A DNA stretch of 59,353 bases from Streptomyces beihaiensis (GTDB lineage Bacteria; Actinomycetota; Actinomycetes; Streptomycetales; Streptomycetaceae): positions 1 to 59,353 of the forward strand of contig NZ_JAPHNL010000200.1 in NCBI RefSeq assembly GCF_026274175.1, in the 5' to 3' direction. Within the stretch, counting starts at the first letter, position 1. Each line of letters begins with the position of its first letter. The notes below the pieces were generated by a model. The model worked only from the letters and a program-made list of their open reading frames with translations. It made no database searches and had not been told where the DNA came from. A program made the translations under genes and the position numbers. This document shows, piece after piece, positions 34,734 through 42,571 of this stretch.

Positions 34734-35531
34734 CTACTGCTTGTCGAAGCGCGGGGTGTCCTGGGGCTGCGCCTGCTGCTGATTCTGGCCGTTGCCGCCC
34801 TCGATGGCCTGCTGGGAGCCGGACGAGCCTCCCGCCAGCTCCGCCTTCATGCGCTGAAGCTCCAGCTCCACGTCCGAACCGCCGGAGAGCCGGTCCAGTT
34901 CGGCCGTGAGGTCGTCCTTGGCCGTGCCGGTGGGGTCGTCCAGGGCGCCCGAGGCGAGCAGTTCGTCGATGGCCCCGGCGCGCGCCTGCATCTGCTGCGT
35001 CTTGTCCTCGGCGCGCTGGATCGCCATGCCGACGTCGCCCATCTCCTCGGAGATGCCGGAGAACGCCTCGCCGATCCGGGTCTGCGCCTGGGCCGCCGTG
35101 TACGTGGCCTTGATGGTCTCCTTCTTCGTACGGAAGGCGTCGACCTTGGCCTGGAGTCGCTGGGCCGCCAGAGTGAGCTTCTCCTCCTCGCCCTGGAGCG
35201 TCTGGTGCTGGGTCTCCAGGTCGGTGACCTGCTGCTGGAGGGCGGCGCGGCGGGACAGCGCCTCACGGGCGAGGTCCTCACGGCCCAGCGCGAGCGCCTT
35301 GCGGCCCTGCTCCTCCAGCTTGGAGGACTGCGAGTTCAGCTGGCCGAGCTGCAGCTCCAGGCGCTTGCGGCTGGTCGCGACGTCCGCGACCCCCCTGCGC
35401 ACCTTCTGCAGCAGCTCCAGCTGTTTCTGGTACGAGTAATCGAGGGTTTCGCGAGGGTCCTCGGCCCGGTCAAGGGCCTTGTTCGCCTTCGCGCGGAAGA
35501 TCATCCCCATACGCTTCATGACACCGCTCAT
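34734..35531 (-). CDS. pspA: PspA/IM30-family membrane stress protein
   Basis: A 265-residue, almost wholly helical protein of the ESCRT-III-related PspA/Vipp1 family that coats stressed membranes. It begins with an amphipathic helix (MSGVMKRMGMIFRAKAN), followed by the conserved DRAEDPRETLDYSYQKQLE, long coiled coils, and a Gly/Gln-rich tail (QQQAQPQDTP). I use the ATG at 35531, after AGAAGGGGG; an ATG four codons later is possible. Its partner pspAA follows directly. Confidence 0.93.
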   Translation of the reverse strand: MSGVMKRMGMIFRAKANKALDRAEDPRETLDYSYQKQLELLQKVRRGVADVATSRKRLELQLGQLNSQSSKLEEQGRKALALGREDLAREALSRRAALQQQVTDLETQHQTLQGEEEKLTLAAQRLQAKVDAFRTKKETIKATYTAAQAQTRIGEAFSGISEEMGDVGMAIQRAEDKTQQMQARAGAIDELLASGALDDPTGTAKDDLTAELDRLSGGSDVELELQRMKAELAGGSSGSQQAIEGGNGQNQQQAQPQDTPRFDKQ

Positions 35532-35788
35532 GGGCTTCGCGCGCCCCCTTCTGACCGACTCCGACTCCGGCTCCAGCACTGCTCCAGCACTGCGACAGAA
35601 CCCACAGTACGGGTCCTACCTCTATTACCGCACTGTCCGGGTGCGGATGCGCTCATCCCCAAGGACGACTGCGGTCCGCTCCCGATCCGGCCCAGGGAGT
35701 AGAGCCGCCGCCACGGGCTCAGGGTGTTGCCGGATCGTTCCCCGTGGGCCTGTGGTCCATGCCCGCCCACCACGTACCCTTGGGTTTT

Positions 35789-36394
35789 GTGTTCCGTAGC
35801 CGATCGAAGGACGACAAGGCGCCCGCCTCCAAGGCCCAGGTGACCTCCTCCGCCTCGTCCAAACAGCCCCGAGACCCGCAGGCGCCCAAGGGCCGCCCCA
35901 CGCCCAAGCGCAGCGAGGCCCAGACGCAGCGCCGCAGCGTGGCCAACACCAAGACGTCGCCGAAGGACGCGCGCGCCCGGCAGCGCACGGAGCGGCGTGC
36001 CGCCATGGAACGCCAGCGCGCGGCGCTGGCCAGCGGTGACGAACGCTATCTGCCGGCCCGCGACAAGGGCCCGGTGCGCAGGTACGCGCGCGACTACGTC
36101 GACTCGCGGTTCTGCATCGCCGAGTGGTTCCTGCCGATGGCCGTGGTGATCCTCGTCCTCAGCATGGTCCGCGTGGGCCCGCTGCAGAACATCGCGCTGC
36201 TGCTGTGGCTGCTCGTGATCGTCGCGATCATCGTCGACTCGGCCGTGACCGGCTTCCGGCTGAAGAAGAAGCTGGCGGAGAAGTTCCCGAACCAGAACCG
36301 CCGGGGCGCCGTGGCCTACGCCCTGATGCGCACGCTGCAGATGAAGCGTCTGCGGCTGCCCAAGCCCCAGGTCAAGCGCGGGGAGCGGCCCTGA
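35789..36394 (+). CDS. DUF3043 membrane protein
   Basis: A 201-residue protein. The first ~110 residues are basic and Pro/Ser-rich with SKQPRDPQAPKGRPTPKRSEA, a hallmark of this actinobacterial family. Two hydrophobic helices follow (FLPMAVVILVLSMV and IALLLWLLVIVAIIVD) and a basic tail. Function is not known. The GTG at 35789 has no ribosome site; TACCCT (35775-35780) ends 8 nt upstream, so the message may start at or near the codon. It diverges from pspA and overlaps the following methyltransferase by 4 nt. Confidence 0.9.
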   Translation: MFRSRSKDDKAPASKAQVTSSASSKQPRDPQAPKGRPTPKRSEAQTQRRSVANTKTSPKDARARQRTERRAAMERQRAALASGDERYLPARDKGPVRRYARDYVDSRFCIAEWFLPMAVVILVLSMVRVGPLQNIALLLWLLVIVAIIVDSAVTGFRLKKKLAEKFPNQNRRGAVAYALMRTLQMKRLRLPKPQVKRGERP

Positions 36395-37185
36395 GCGCCG
36401 ATGCCTTCGCCGGGGACGCCGCGCATGCCTGGCTGGACAAGCTGGGCGGGCTGCGCAACGTCGTACGGCAGGAGTTGGTGACCCGCCAGCTCGACGAGCA
36501 GATAGCCGGGCGGTTCCCCGTCGGGCAGCGGCTGCGGGTGCTCGACGTGGGCATGGGCCAGGGCACGCAGGCGCTGCGGCTGGCCCGGGCCGGGCACAAG
36601 GTGACGGGGGTCGAGCGGGACGGCGAGATGGTGGCCGCGGCGCGGCGGGTGCTGGCCGAGGAGCCCGAGGGGGTGCGCGAGCGGGTCCGGCTCGTCGAGG
36701 GCGACGGGATGGACACGGGCGTCCACTTCCTGCCCGGCAGTTTCGACGTCGTGCTCTGCCACGGCGTCCTGATGTACATCGAGGACCCGGACGCGCTGCT
36801 CGCGGGCCTGGCCCGGATGCTGGCGCCCGGCGGCCTGCTGTCGCTGCTGGTGCGCAACGCGGACGGGCTCGCGATGCGGCCGGGGCTGGCCGGTGACTGG
36901 GTGGGGGCGCTTGCCGCGTTCGACTCGGTTCGGTACACGAACCGGCTGGGCCTCGACGTCCGGGCCGACCGGCTGAGCACGCTCACGGAGACGCTCGCCG
37001 GGATCGGGGCGCCACTGCACGCCTGGTACGGGGTGCGGGTCTTCACCGATCAGGCGGCGGACGGCGCGGCGGTGCCGGAGCGCGGTGAGTTGAACACGCT
37101 GCTGGCGGCCGAGGAGCGGGCCGGGCGGAGCGATCCGTACCGGCGGGTGGCGGCGCTGCTGCACCTGTGCGGGGTGCGGGGCTGA
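36391..37185 (+). CDS. Class I SAM-dependent methyltransferase
   Basis: A 264-residue Rossmann-fold enzyme. Motif I is LRVLDVGMGQGTQALRLA, motif II GVERDGEMVAAARRVL, and motif IV FDVVLCHGVLMYIEDPD, close to the SmtA/CmoM-like group. The substrate is unknown. The best start is CTG at 36391: GGGGAG sits 6 nt upstream and CTGA overlaps the DUF3043 stop. The first in-frame GTG is about 27 codons downstream and would cut conserved sequence. A CTG start is unusual; a sequencing error of a GTG is an alternative. Confidence 0.87.
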   Translation: MSADAFAGDAAHAWLDKLGGLRNVVRQELVTRQLDEQIAGRFPVGQRLRVLDVGMGQGTQALRLARAGHKVTGVERDGEMVAAARRVLAEEPEGVRERVRLVEGDGMDTGVHFLPGSFDVVLCHGVLMYIEDPDALLAGLARMLAPGGLLSLLVRNADGLAMRPGLAGDWVGALAAFDSVRYTNRLGLDVRADRLSTLTETLAGIGAPLHAWYGVRVFTDQAADGAAVPERGELNTLLAAEERAGRSDPYRRVAALLHLCGVRG

Positions 37186-37272
37186 GCCTCGCGGGTGAGT
37201 GCGCGGTGGGCGCTCGTCCGGTTGGTGGAACGCGGCGGGCGGCCCGGTCCTTCGGGGGCCCACAATCCCGGC

Positions 37273-38373
37273 ATGAGCGCCATTCGCCGTCGCCCTCGCT
37301 TTCGCCCTCTTCGTCGTCGCGGCCGTACGTGGTGTCTTCGTGTCGCCGCGCCGGTGGCCGCCGTCGCCCTGGTCGGCGGGTGCGCGGGCTCGGGCGGTCC
37401 GCGGGCGAAGACCGACTCCCCCACCACGCGGGCCCCCGTGCGGGCGGCGCCCGGTGATCTGCAGGACGAGTACCAGAAGGTGATCAAGGACGTCCTGCCC
37501 TCGGTCGTCCAGATCCAGGCGTCGTCCGATCTCGGCTCCGGTGTCGTCTACGACGGCAAGGGCGACATCGTGACCAACGCCCACGTCGTCGGCAACGAGA
37601 AGACCTTCAAGGTCACCACGTCGACGAGCAACAGGACACTCACCGCGAAGCTCGTCTACGCCTATCCGGAGCAGGACCTGGCCGTGATCAGACTGACGAA
37701 GGTGCCGGACGGGCTGAAGGCGGCGCGGTTCGGGGACTCGTCGAAGGTCGCCGTCGGCCAGATCACGCTGGCGATGGGGTCGCCGCTCGGACTGTCCTCC
37801 AGCGTCACGCAGGGGATCGTCTCGGCGACCGGGCGCACGGTCAGCGAGGGGCGGGCCGGCGGGGGCACGGGGGCGACGATCGCCAACATGGTGCAGACGT
37901 CGGCCGCGATCAACCCGGGCAACAGCGGCGGGGCGCTGGTCGGTCTCGACGGCGAGGTCATCGGCATTCCGACGCTCGCGGCGACCGATCCACAGCTGGG
38001 CAACGGGGCGGCGCCCGGCATCGGGTTCGCCATTCCCGCGTCGATGGTCACCCGGGTGGCCGACCAGGTGATCAGGACCGGGAAGGTGACCGACTCGGGC
38101 CGGGCCTTCCTGGGCATCACGGGGCGCACGGTCCTCGACAACGGCTACCGGCCCGCCGGTGTGGCGGTGGTGTCCGTGCAGAGCGGCAAGGCGGCGGACA
38201 AGGCGGGGCTGCGGGCCGGGGACATCATCACCCGGCTCGGCGACGCGGACGTCACCACGATGCAGTCCCTGGAGGCGGCGCTCGCGGAGCACAAGCCCGG
38301 TGACAAGGTGTCGGTGTCGTACACCCGCGACGGCTCCGAGAAGAAGACCGAGGTCACCCTCGGCGAGAAGTGA
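37273..38373 (+). CDS. HtrA/DegP-like serine protease lipoprotein with PDZ domain
   Basis: A 366-residue exported protease. The N-terminus has a lipobox, LVGGCAG, about residue 42. The trypsin-like domain has the triad His in VTNAHVVGNE, Asp in PEQDLAVIRL and Ser in NPGNSGGALVG. The last ~100 residues are a PDZ domain (KAGLRAGDIITRLGDADV). It should degrade or chaperone misfolded extracytoplasmic proteins. The ATG at 37273 has a CACAAT hexamer 6 nt upstream and no ribosome site; an upstream in-frame GTG is less plausible. It ends at a convergent hairpin. Confidence 0.93.
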   Translation: MSAIRRRPRFRPLRRRGRTWCLRVAAPVAAVALVGGCAGSGGPRAKTDSPTTRAPVRAAPGDLQDEYQKVIKDVLPSVVQIQASSDLGSGVVYDGKGDIVTNAHVVGNEKTFKVTTSTSNRTLTAKLVYAYPEQDLAVIRLTKVPDGLKAARFGDSSKVAVGQITLAMGSPLGLSSSVTQGIVSATGRTVSEGRAGGGTGATIANMVQTSAAINPGNSGGALVGLDGEVIGIPTLAATDPQLGNGAAPGIGFAIPASMVTRVADQVIRTGKVTDSGRAFLGITGRTVLDNGYRPAGVAVVSVQSGKAADKAGLRAGDIITRLGDADVTTMQSLEAALAEHKPGDKVSVSYTRDGSEKKTEVTLGEK

Positions 38374-38409
38374 CCCCGCGCCCGGGGCGACGCCGCGGGC
38401 GCGGGGGTC
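38372..38409. terminator. Convergent terminator after htrA-like gene
   Basis: A 13-bp stem with one bulge (GACCCCGCGCCCG paired with CGGGCGCGGGGGTC) between two convergent genes. Confidence 0.78.
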
Positions 38410-38427
38410 GGCGCGGCGCCGGTACGG

Positions 38428-38652
38428 TCAGTTGTCCGCGCCCAGGTCCTGGGCGTGCAGGCTCATCGGACCGTAGATCTCCGTCGTGTCCTCGAAGAGG
38501 GTGACCTGGTCCGCGCCGCCGTCGGCCAGCTGCTTCCAGTTCTCGCCGATCCAGGACTCGGCGTCCCCCTGTGTCGTGAACTCCTCGGGGGCCACCGCGG
38601 GGGCGACCTCCGTCCCGTCGGACTTCTCGAACCGCCACGTCCATGCAGCCAT
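38428..38652 (-). CDS. Small conserved hypothetical protein
   Basis: A 74-residue acidic soluble protein: MAAWTWRFEKSDG, then QGDAESWIGENWKQLADGG and a final TLFEDTTEIYGPMSLH. The start has a good GGGAGG ribosome site, and composition and codon use are typical of a real gene. No domain name is known to me beyond being conserved in Streptomyces. Confidence 0.82.
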   Translation of the reverse strand: MAAWTWRFEKSDGTEVAPAVAPEEFTTQGDAESWIGENWKQLADGGADQVTLFEDTTEIYGPMSLHAQDLGADN

Positions 38653-38747
38653 GCAAGCCTCCCGGTAACGGATGTTCCGATGATCCCGCTGTCCCCGGAA
38701 GCCTATCCGGGCGCGCGGCCCGCGCGGCGGCGCGGGAGGATCTTCCC

Positions 38748-40025
38748 GTGGAACTGACTCTGCTCGGCACCGGCGCGCCCGCCGGCCTGCCCCGCCCCGA
38801 CTGCCCCTGCGCGGCGTGCGCGACCGCGCTCGGCCCGTCCGCGCGCGCCGCGACGGCGCTGCTCGTCGACGGGACGCTGCTGCTCGACCTGACGCCGGGT
38901 GCCGCGTTCGCCGCCGCCCGTGCCGGGCACAGTCTCGGCGCCGTACGTCAGGTGCTGCTCTCGCATCCGCACGACGGTCCCGCCGTGGAGGTCCCGGCCG
39001 GGCTGCCGCAGCCGGGGCGGGTGCCGGACGGGCGGGAGCTGGCGCTGCTGAGCGGGCACCGGGTCCGCGCGCTCGCCCTGGACGCGCCGGGCACCGGTTA
39101 CGAGGTGACGGGCCCGGAGGGCGGGCGGCTGCTGTACCTGCCGCCGGGCGCGGCGCCCGCGGGGCTCGGCGCGGTCGACGACGCGTCGGGGCCGGGGGCG
39201 GGCCCCGGCCCGTACGAGATGGTGGTGGCCGATGTCGTCGGGCGGCCGGACGCGCTGGCGCGGCTGCGGGCGGCCGGGCTGATCGGCCCGACCACCGACG
39301 TCATCGCCGTGCATCTGGACCACGACGTGCCGCCGGGGCCCGAGCTGACGCGCAGGCTCGCGGCGGCGGGCGCGCGGGCGGTGCCGGACGGGACGACCCT
39401 GGCCGTGGGCGCGTACGAGGACGTGCCTGACGTGCCGCGCCGGACGCTCGTACTGGGCGGGGCGCGGTCGGGGAAGTCCGTGGAGGCGGAGCGGCGTCTT
39501 GAGGGATTTCCCGACGTGCTGTACGTGGCGACCGGCGGGACGCGCTGCGGCGACCGCGAGTGGGCGCAGCGGGTGGCCGCCCACCGGGAGCGGCGGCCCG
39601 GGTCGTGGCGGACGGCCGAGACGTGCGATCTGGTGCCGCTCCTGGAGAAGCCCGAAGCCGGTGACGACGCCCGTGACGACGCGAGCGGCGCCGCGAGCGC
39701 CGACGACGCGCCGCTGCTCATCGACTGCCTGTCGCTGTGGCTGACCCACGTCATGGACGAGGTCGGCGCCTGGGACGACGCCGAGTGGGCCGACGGCGGG
39801 GAGCGGGCGCTGCGCGAGAGGGTGGCGCGGCTCGTCGACGCGGTGCGCCACACCCGGCGCACCGTCGTCGCCGTGTCGAACGAGGTGGGTTCGGGGATCG
39901 TTCCGGCGACCGCGTCCGGGCGCCGCTACCGCGACGAACTCGGCCGTCTGAACGCCGCGTTCGCCGCGGAGTGCGAGCACGTGCTGCTCGTGGTGGCGGG
40001 GCAGGCGCTGCCGTTGCGCGGGTGA
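38748..40025 (+). CDS. cobU: Adenosylcobinamide kinase/guanylyltransferase fused to an N-terminal beta-lactamase-fold-like domain
   Basis: A 425-residue bifunctional cobalamin enzyme. The C-terminal ~190 residues are CobU/CobP, phosphorylating and GMP-charging adenosylcobinamide: the P-loop is LVLGGARSGKSVEAER and the family ending is SNEVGSGIVPATASGRRYRDE. The first ~210 residues (LTLLGTGAPAGLPRPDCPCA, LLSHPHDGP, VIAVHLDHDVPP) resemble a metallo-beta-lactamase fold with an incomplete metal site, a fusion seen in some actinobacteria. A role in hydrolysing a cobalamin intermediate is a guess. The GTG at 38748 follows GGGAGGA. cobT and cobS follow within 7 kb. Confidence 0.92.
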   Translation: MELTLLGTGAPAGLPRPDCPCAACATALGPSARAATALLVDGTLLLDLTPGAAFAAARAGHSLGAVRQVLLSHPHDGPAVEVPAGLPQPGRVPDGRELALLSGHRVRALALDAPGTGYEVTGPEGGRLLYLPPGAAPAGLGAVDDASGPGAGPGPYEMVVADVVGRPDALARLRAAGLIGPTTDVIAVHLDHDVPPGPELTRRLAAAGARAVPDGTTLAVGAYEDVPDVPRRTLVLGGARSGKSVEAERRLEGFPDVLYVATGGTRCGDREWAQRVAAHRERRPGSWRTAETCDLVPLLEKPEAGDDARDDASGAASADDAPLLIDCLSLWLTHVMDEVGAWDDAEWADGGERALRERVARLVDAVRHTRRTVVAVSNEVGSGIVPATASGRRYRDELGRLNAAFAAECEHVLLVVAGQALPLRG

Positions 40026-40035
40026 CGGGAGGGGT

Positions 40036-41121
40036 CTACGGCCGGTCCGCGTCCCGGCGGGCGATGACCCGGTACGCGTTGGCGAAGCGCGTGCGGCGCG
40101 CCAGCGGGGCCAGGGCCCGGTCGGCCGCCTGCGCCGCGCCGACCAGTGGCGCCGACGCCGAGGTCAGCAGGGTGCGGAGCCTGCGCTGGAGGCTGCCGGG
40201 GGCCGCGCTGCGCCAGGGTTCGTCGGCGCCGGGCAGCCAGTGGCCGAGCAGCAGGGCGCAGGCGGCGGCGAGGTCGTGCGGGACGTGCGGCTCGGCACGG
40301 TCGACGGCCACCACCGTGTAGCCGAGGGCGCGCAGTTCGGTGCGGAGGTTGGTCAGCGGAATGAAGTGCAGGTGCTGCGGCTGGAAGTACGAGAGCCACC
40401 AGCGGCCGAGCACGCGCGCGTAGTGGCTCTCGGGGTCGGGCAGTTCGATCAGCAGATGGCCGCCGGGACGCAGCACGCGGTGGGCCGCCTTGAGCTCCTC
40501 GCGCGGGTCGAGGCAGTGTTCGAGGTAGTGGAACATGCTCATCGCGTCGTAGCGGCCCGCCAGGCGGGGCGCGAGGTCGGTGAGCAGTCCGCGGTGTGCC
40601 TCTTCGACACGGCCGTCCCTGCGGGCCTGTTCGACGGCGTCGCCGACGTCGAGCCCGTCGTAGGCGGTGTAGGGGTGGACCTGTTTGGCGACCGCCGGGA
40701 AGTGGCCGTGCCCGGTGCCGACGTCGAGCCAGCTCTCGGGTTCGGCGAGGCGGAACAGGGCGCGGGCGGCGGCCGCGGCGCGGCGGTCGGCGTCGCGGGT
40801 GCCGTGCACCCGGTCGACGCGCACCCGGTCGATCCGGCGGGCGTGGAGGCCGTCGTAGAAGTCCCGGTAGTAGAAGTTGAGGCCCTGTGGGGTCAGGCGA
40901 GGGTTCTGGAAGGCGTGGCCGCAGCCGCGGCACTCGTCGACGGTGAAGCTGCCGGGCTTGTGCTGGAGCAGGTCGGTGGTGCGCAGCCGGGTGCGCAGGC
41001 GCGTGGAGCCGCACCAGGGGCACGCGGCGCGGCGCGGCTCGTGGAACCGTGCGGTGCCCTGGGCGAGTTCGGTGAGGTAGACGGGGCGGCGGTCGGCCAC
41101 GGCCTCGGCGGTGGGGGACAT
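40036..41121 (-). CDS. Zinc-ribbon class I methyltransferase
   Basis: A 361-residue enzyme. Two Cys pairs, CPWCGS and CRGCGH, form an N-terminal zinc ribbon like those of sugar or natural-product C-methyltransferases. A Rossmann domain follows with SWLDVGTGHGHFPAVA and the later FHYLEHCLDPREELKAAHRV. The last ~90 residues are a separate helical region. Substrate unknown. The ATG at 41121 follows AGGA-type sites, and the upstream region is unusually AT-rich with a tandem ATATGAG array. It converges on the cobU fusion, 10 bp away. Confidence 0.88.
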   Translation of the reverse strand: MSPTAEAVADRRPVYLTELAQGTARFHEPRRAACPWCGSTRLRTRLRTTDLLQHKPGSFTVDECRGCGHAFQNPRLTPQGLNFYYRDFYDGLHARRIDRVRVDRVHGTRDADRRAAAAARALFRLAEPESWLDVGTGHGHFPAVAKQVHPYTAYDGLDVGDAVEQARRDGRVEEAHRGLLTDLAPRLAGRYDAMSMFHYLEHCLDPREELKAAHRVLRPGGHLLIELPDPESHYARVLGRWWLSYFQPQHLHFIPLTNLRTELRALGYTVVAVDRAEPHVPHDLAAACALLLGHWLPGADEPWRSAAPGSLQRRLRTLLTSASAPLVGAAQAADRALAPLARRTRFANAYRVIARRDADRP

Positions 41122-41169
41122 GGTTCCTGGACTCCTGGGACGGTGGGTCAGGCCCGGTCTGCGGTATGC

Positions 41170-41190
41170 GATATGAGATATGAGATATGA
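41170..41190. repeat. Three tandem GATATGA heptamers in promoter region
   Basis: Perfect triple repeat in a short AT-rich patch about 50 bp upstream of the methyltransferase start and 150 bp upstream of cobT. It may be part of a promoter or regulator site. Confidence 0.7.
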
Positions 41191-41340
41191 CAATCTGATG
41201 TAAAACGGAAGGTAAGCGACAGGGCGTGCGCATTCAACGACGTGGCGCGGCGGTCGCGGAGTGACTGCACCGCATGGCGTAACCGGCGCGGCTGCCGTGG
41301 CGTGGGCGCGTGTTCGAGCGCTGCCGGTACTGTTCGGCGA

Positions 41341-42480
41341 ATGAGCTCGCTGAATCTCGACGACTTCACCGATCTGATCGAGCGCCCGGACGGCGGGACC
41401 CGCCGTGACGCCGAGGAGCGCAGGGCCCGGCTGACCGTGCCGCCCGGCGCGCTCGGCCGCCTCGACGACCTTGCCGAGTGGCTGTCCGCCGCCCAGGGCA
41501 CGGTGCCGGTGCGGGCGGTGGCGCGGCCCCGCGTGGTCCTGTTCGCGGGCGACCACGGCGTCGCGGAGCTCGACGTGTCGAAGCGTGCGGCGGGCACCGC
41601 CGCGGGCCTGGTCCGTGAGGCGCTCGACGGGGCGTCCGGCGGCGCGGTGCTCGCGCGGCGGCTCGGCGTCGGCCTGCGGGTCGTCGACATGTCGGTCGAC
41701 TGCGACCCCGACGAGTTGCCGAAGGACGTCTCGCGCCACCGGGTGCGGCGCGGGTCCGGGCGCGTCGACGTCGAGGACGCGCTCACCCCGCAGGAGGCCG
41801 AGGCGGCGTTCCGCGCGGGCATGGCGGTCGCCGACGAGGAGGTCGACTCCGGCACCGACCTCGCGGTCCTCGGCGACCTGAGCGTGGGCGGTACCACGGC
41901 CGCCGCCACGCTGATCGCGGCGCTGTGCGGCACCGACGCCTCGGTGGTCACGGGACGGGGCGGAGACCCCGTCGACGACCTCGCCTGGATGCGCAAGTGC
42001 GCGGTCGTGCGGGACGCGCTGCGCCGGGCGCGGCCGGTCCTCGGCGACCAGTTGCAGCTGCTCGCGACGGTGGGCGGCGCCGATCTCGCGGCCGCGACCG
42101 GGTTCCTGTTGCAGTGCGCGGTGCGGCGCACGCCGGTGATCCTGGACGGTGTCGTCTCGGCGGCCTGCGCCCTGGTCGGCCAGCGGGTGGCGTTCCGCGC
42201 GCCCGACTGGTGGCTGGCGGGGCACGCGTCGGGGGAGCCGGCGCAGGCCAAGGCGCTGGACCGGATGGCCATGGAGCCACTGCTCGACCAGGGCGTGCGG
42301 GTGGGCGGGGCCGTCGGCGGGCTGCTCGCGCTGCCGCTGGTGCAGGCGGCCGCGGCCCTGGCGGCGGAACTGCCGGAGCGGACGGAGCAGACCGACGCCG
42401 ACGCCGACACCGGCACCGACACCGGCACCGGCACCGGCACCGGCACCGACGCCACGGCCGACGAGCCCGCCGACGCCTGA
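41341..42480 (+). CDS. cobT: Nicotinate-nucleotide-dimethylbenzimidazole phosphoribosyltransferase
   Basis: A 379-residue enzyme making alpha-ribazole phosphate for the lower ligand of cobalamin. Family features are RVVLFAGDHGVAELD, LGDLSVGGTTAAATL and VILDGVVSAACALV. The last ~25 residues are an added Asp/Thr/Gly tail from an ACCGGC array. The start ATG has no ribosome site; TACTGT (41328-41333) ends 7 nt before it, so a leaderless mRNA is likely. It is the middle of a scattered cobU-cobT-cobS set. Confidence 0.94.
   Translation: MSSLNLDDFTDLIERPDGGTRRDAEERRARLTVPPGALGRLDDLAEWLSAAQGTVPVRAVARPRVVLFAGDHGVAELDVSKRAAGTAAGLVREALDGASGGAVLARRLGVGLRVVDMSVDCDPDELPKDVSRHRVRRGSGRVDVEDALTPQEAEAAFRAGMAVADEEVDSGTDLAVLGDLSVGGTTAAATLIAALCGTDASVVTGRGGDPVDDLAWMRKCAVVRDALRRARPVLGDQLQLLATVGGADLAAATGFLLQCAVRRTPVILDGVVSAACALVGQRVAFRAPDWWLAGHASGEPAQAKALDRMAMEPLLDQGVRVGGAVGGLLALPLVQAAAALAAELPERTEQTDADADTGTDTGTGTGTGTDATADEPADA
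42396..42450 (+). repeat. ACCGGC/GCCGAC hexanucleotide array at the cobT 3' end
   Basis: About nine 6-bp units encode a Thr-Gly/Asp-Thr tail after the conserved CobT fold. The array keeps frame and is close to the stop, where length change is tolerable. Confidence 0.85.
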
Positions 42481-42571
42481 CGCTCGCCCGTTCGGCGCCA
42501 CCGGCGGCCACCACCACCGGGACCGGCGGCGCCGAACGGGAAACCGGCCAAAACACCCATATGCTCGCCAT

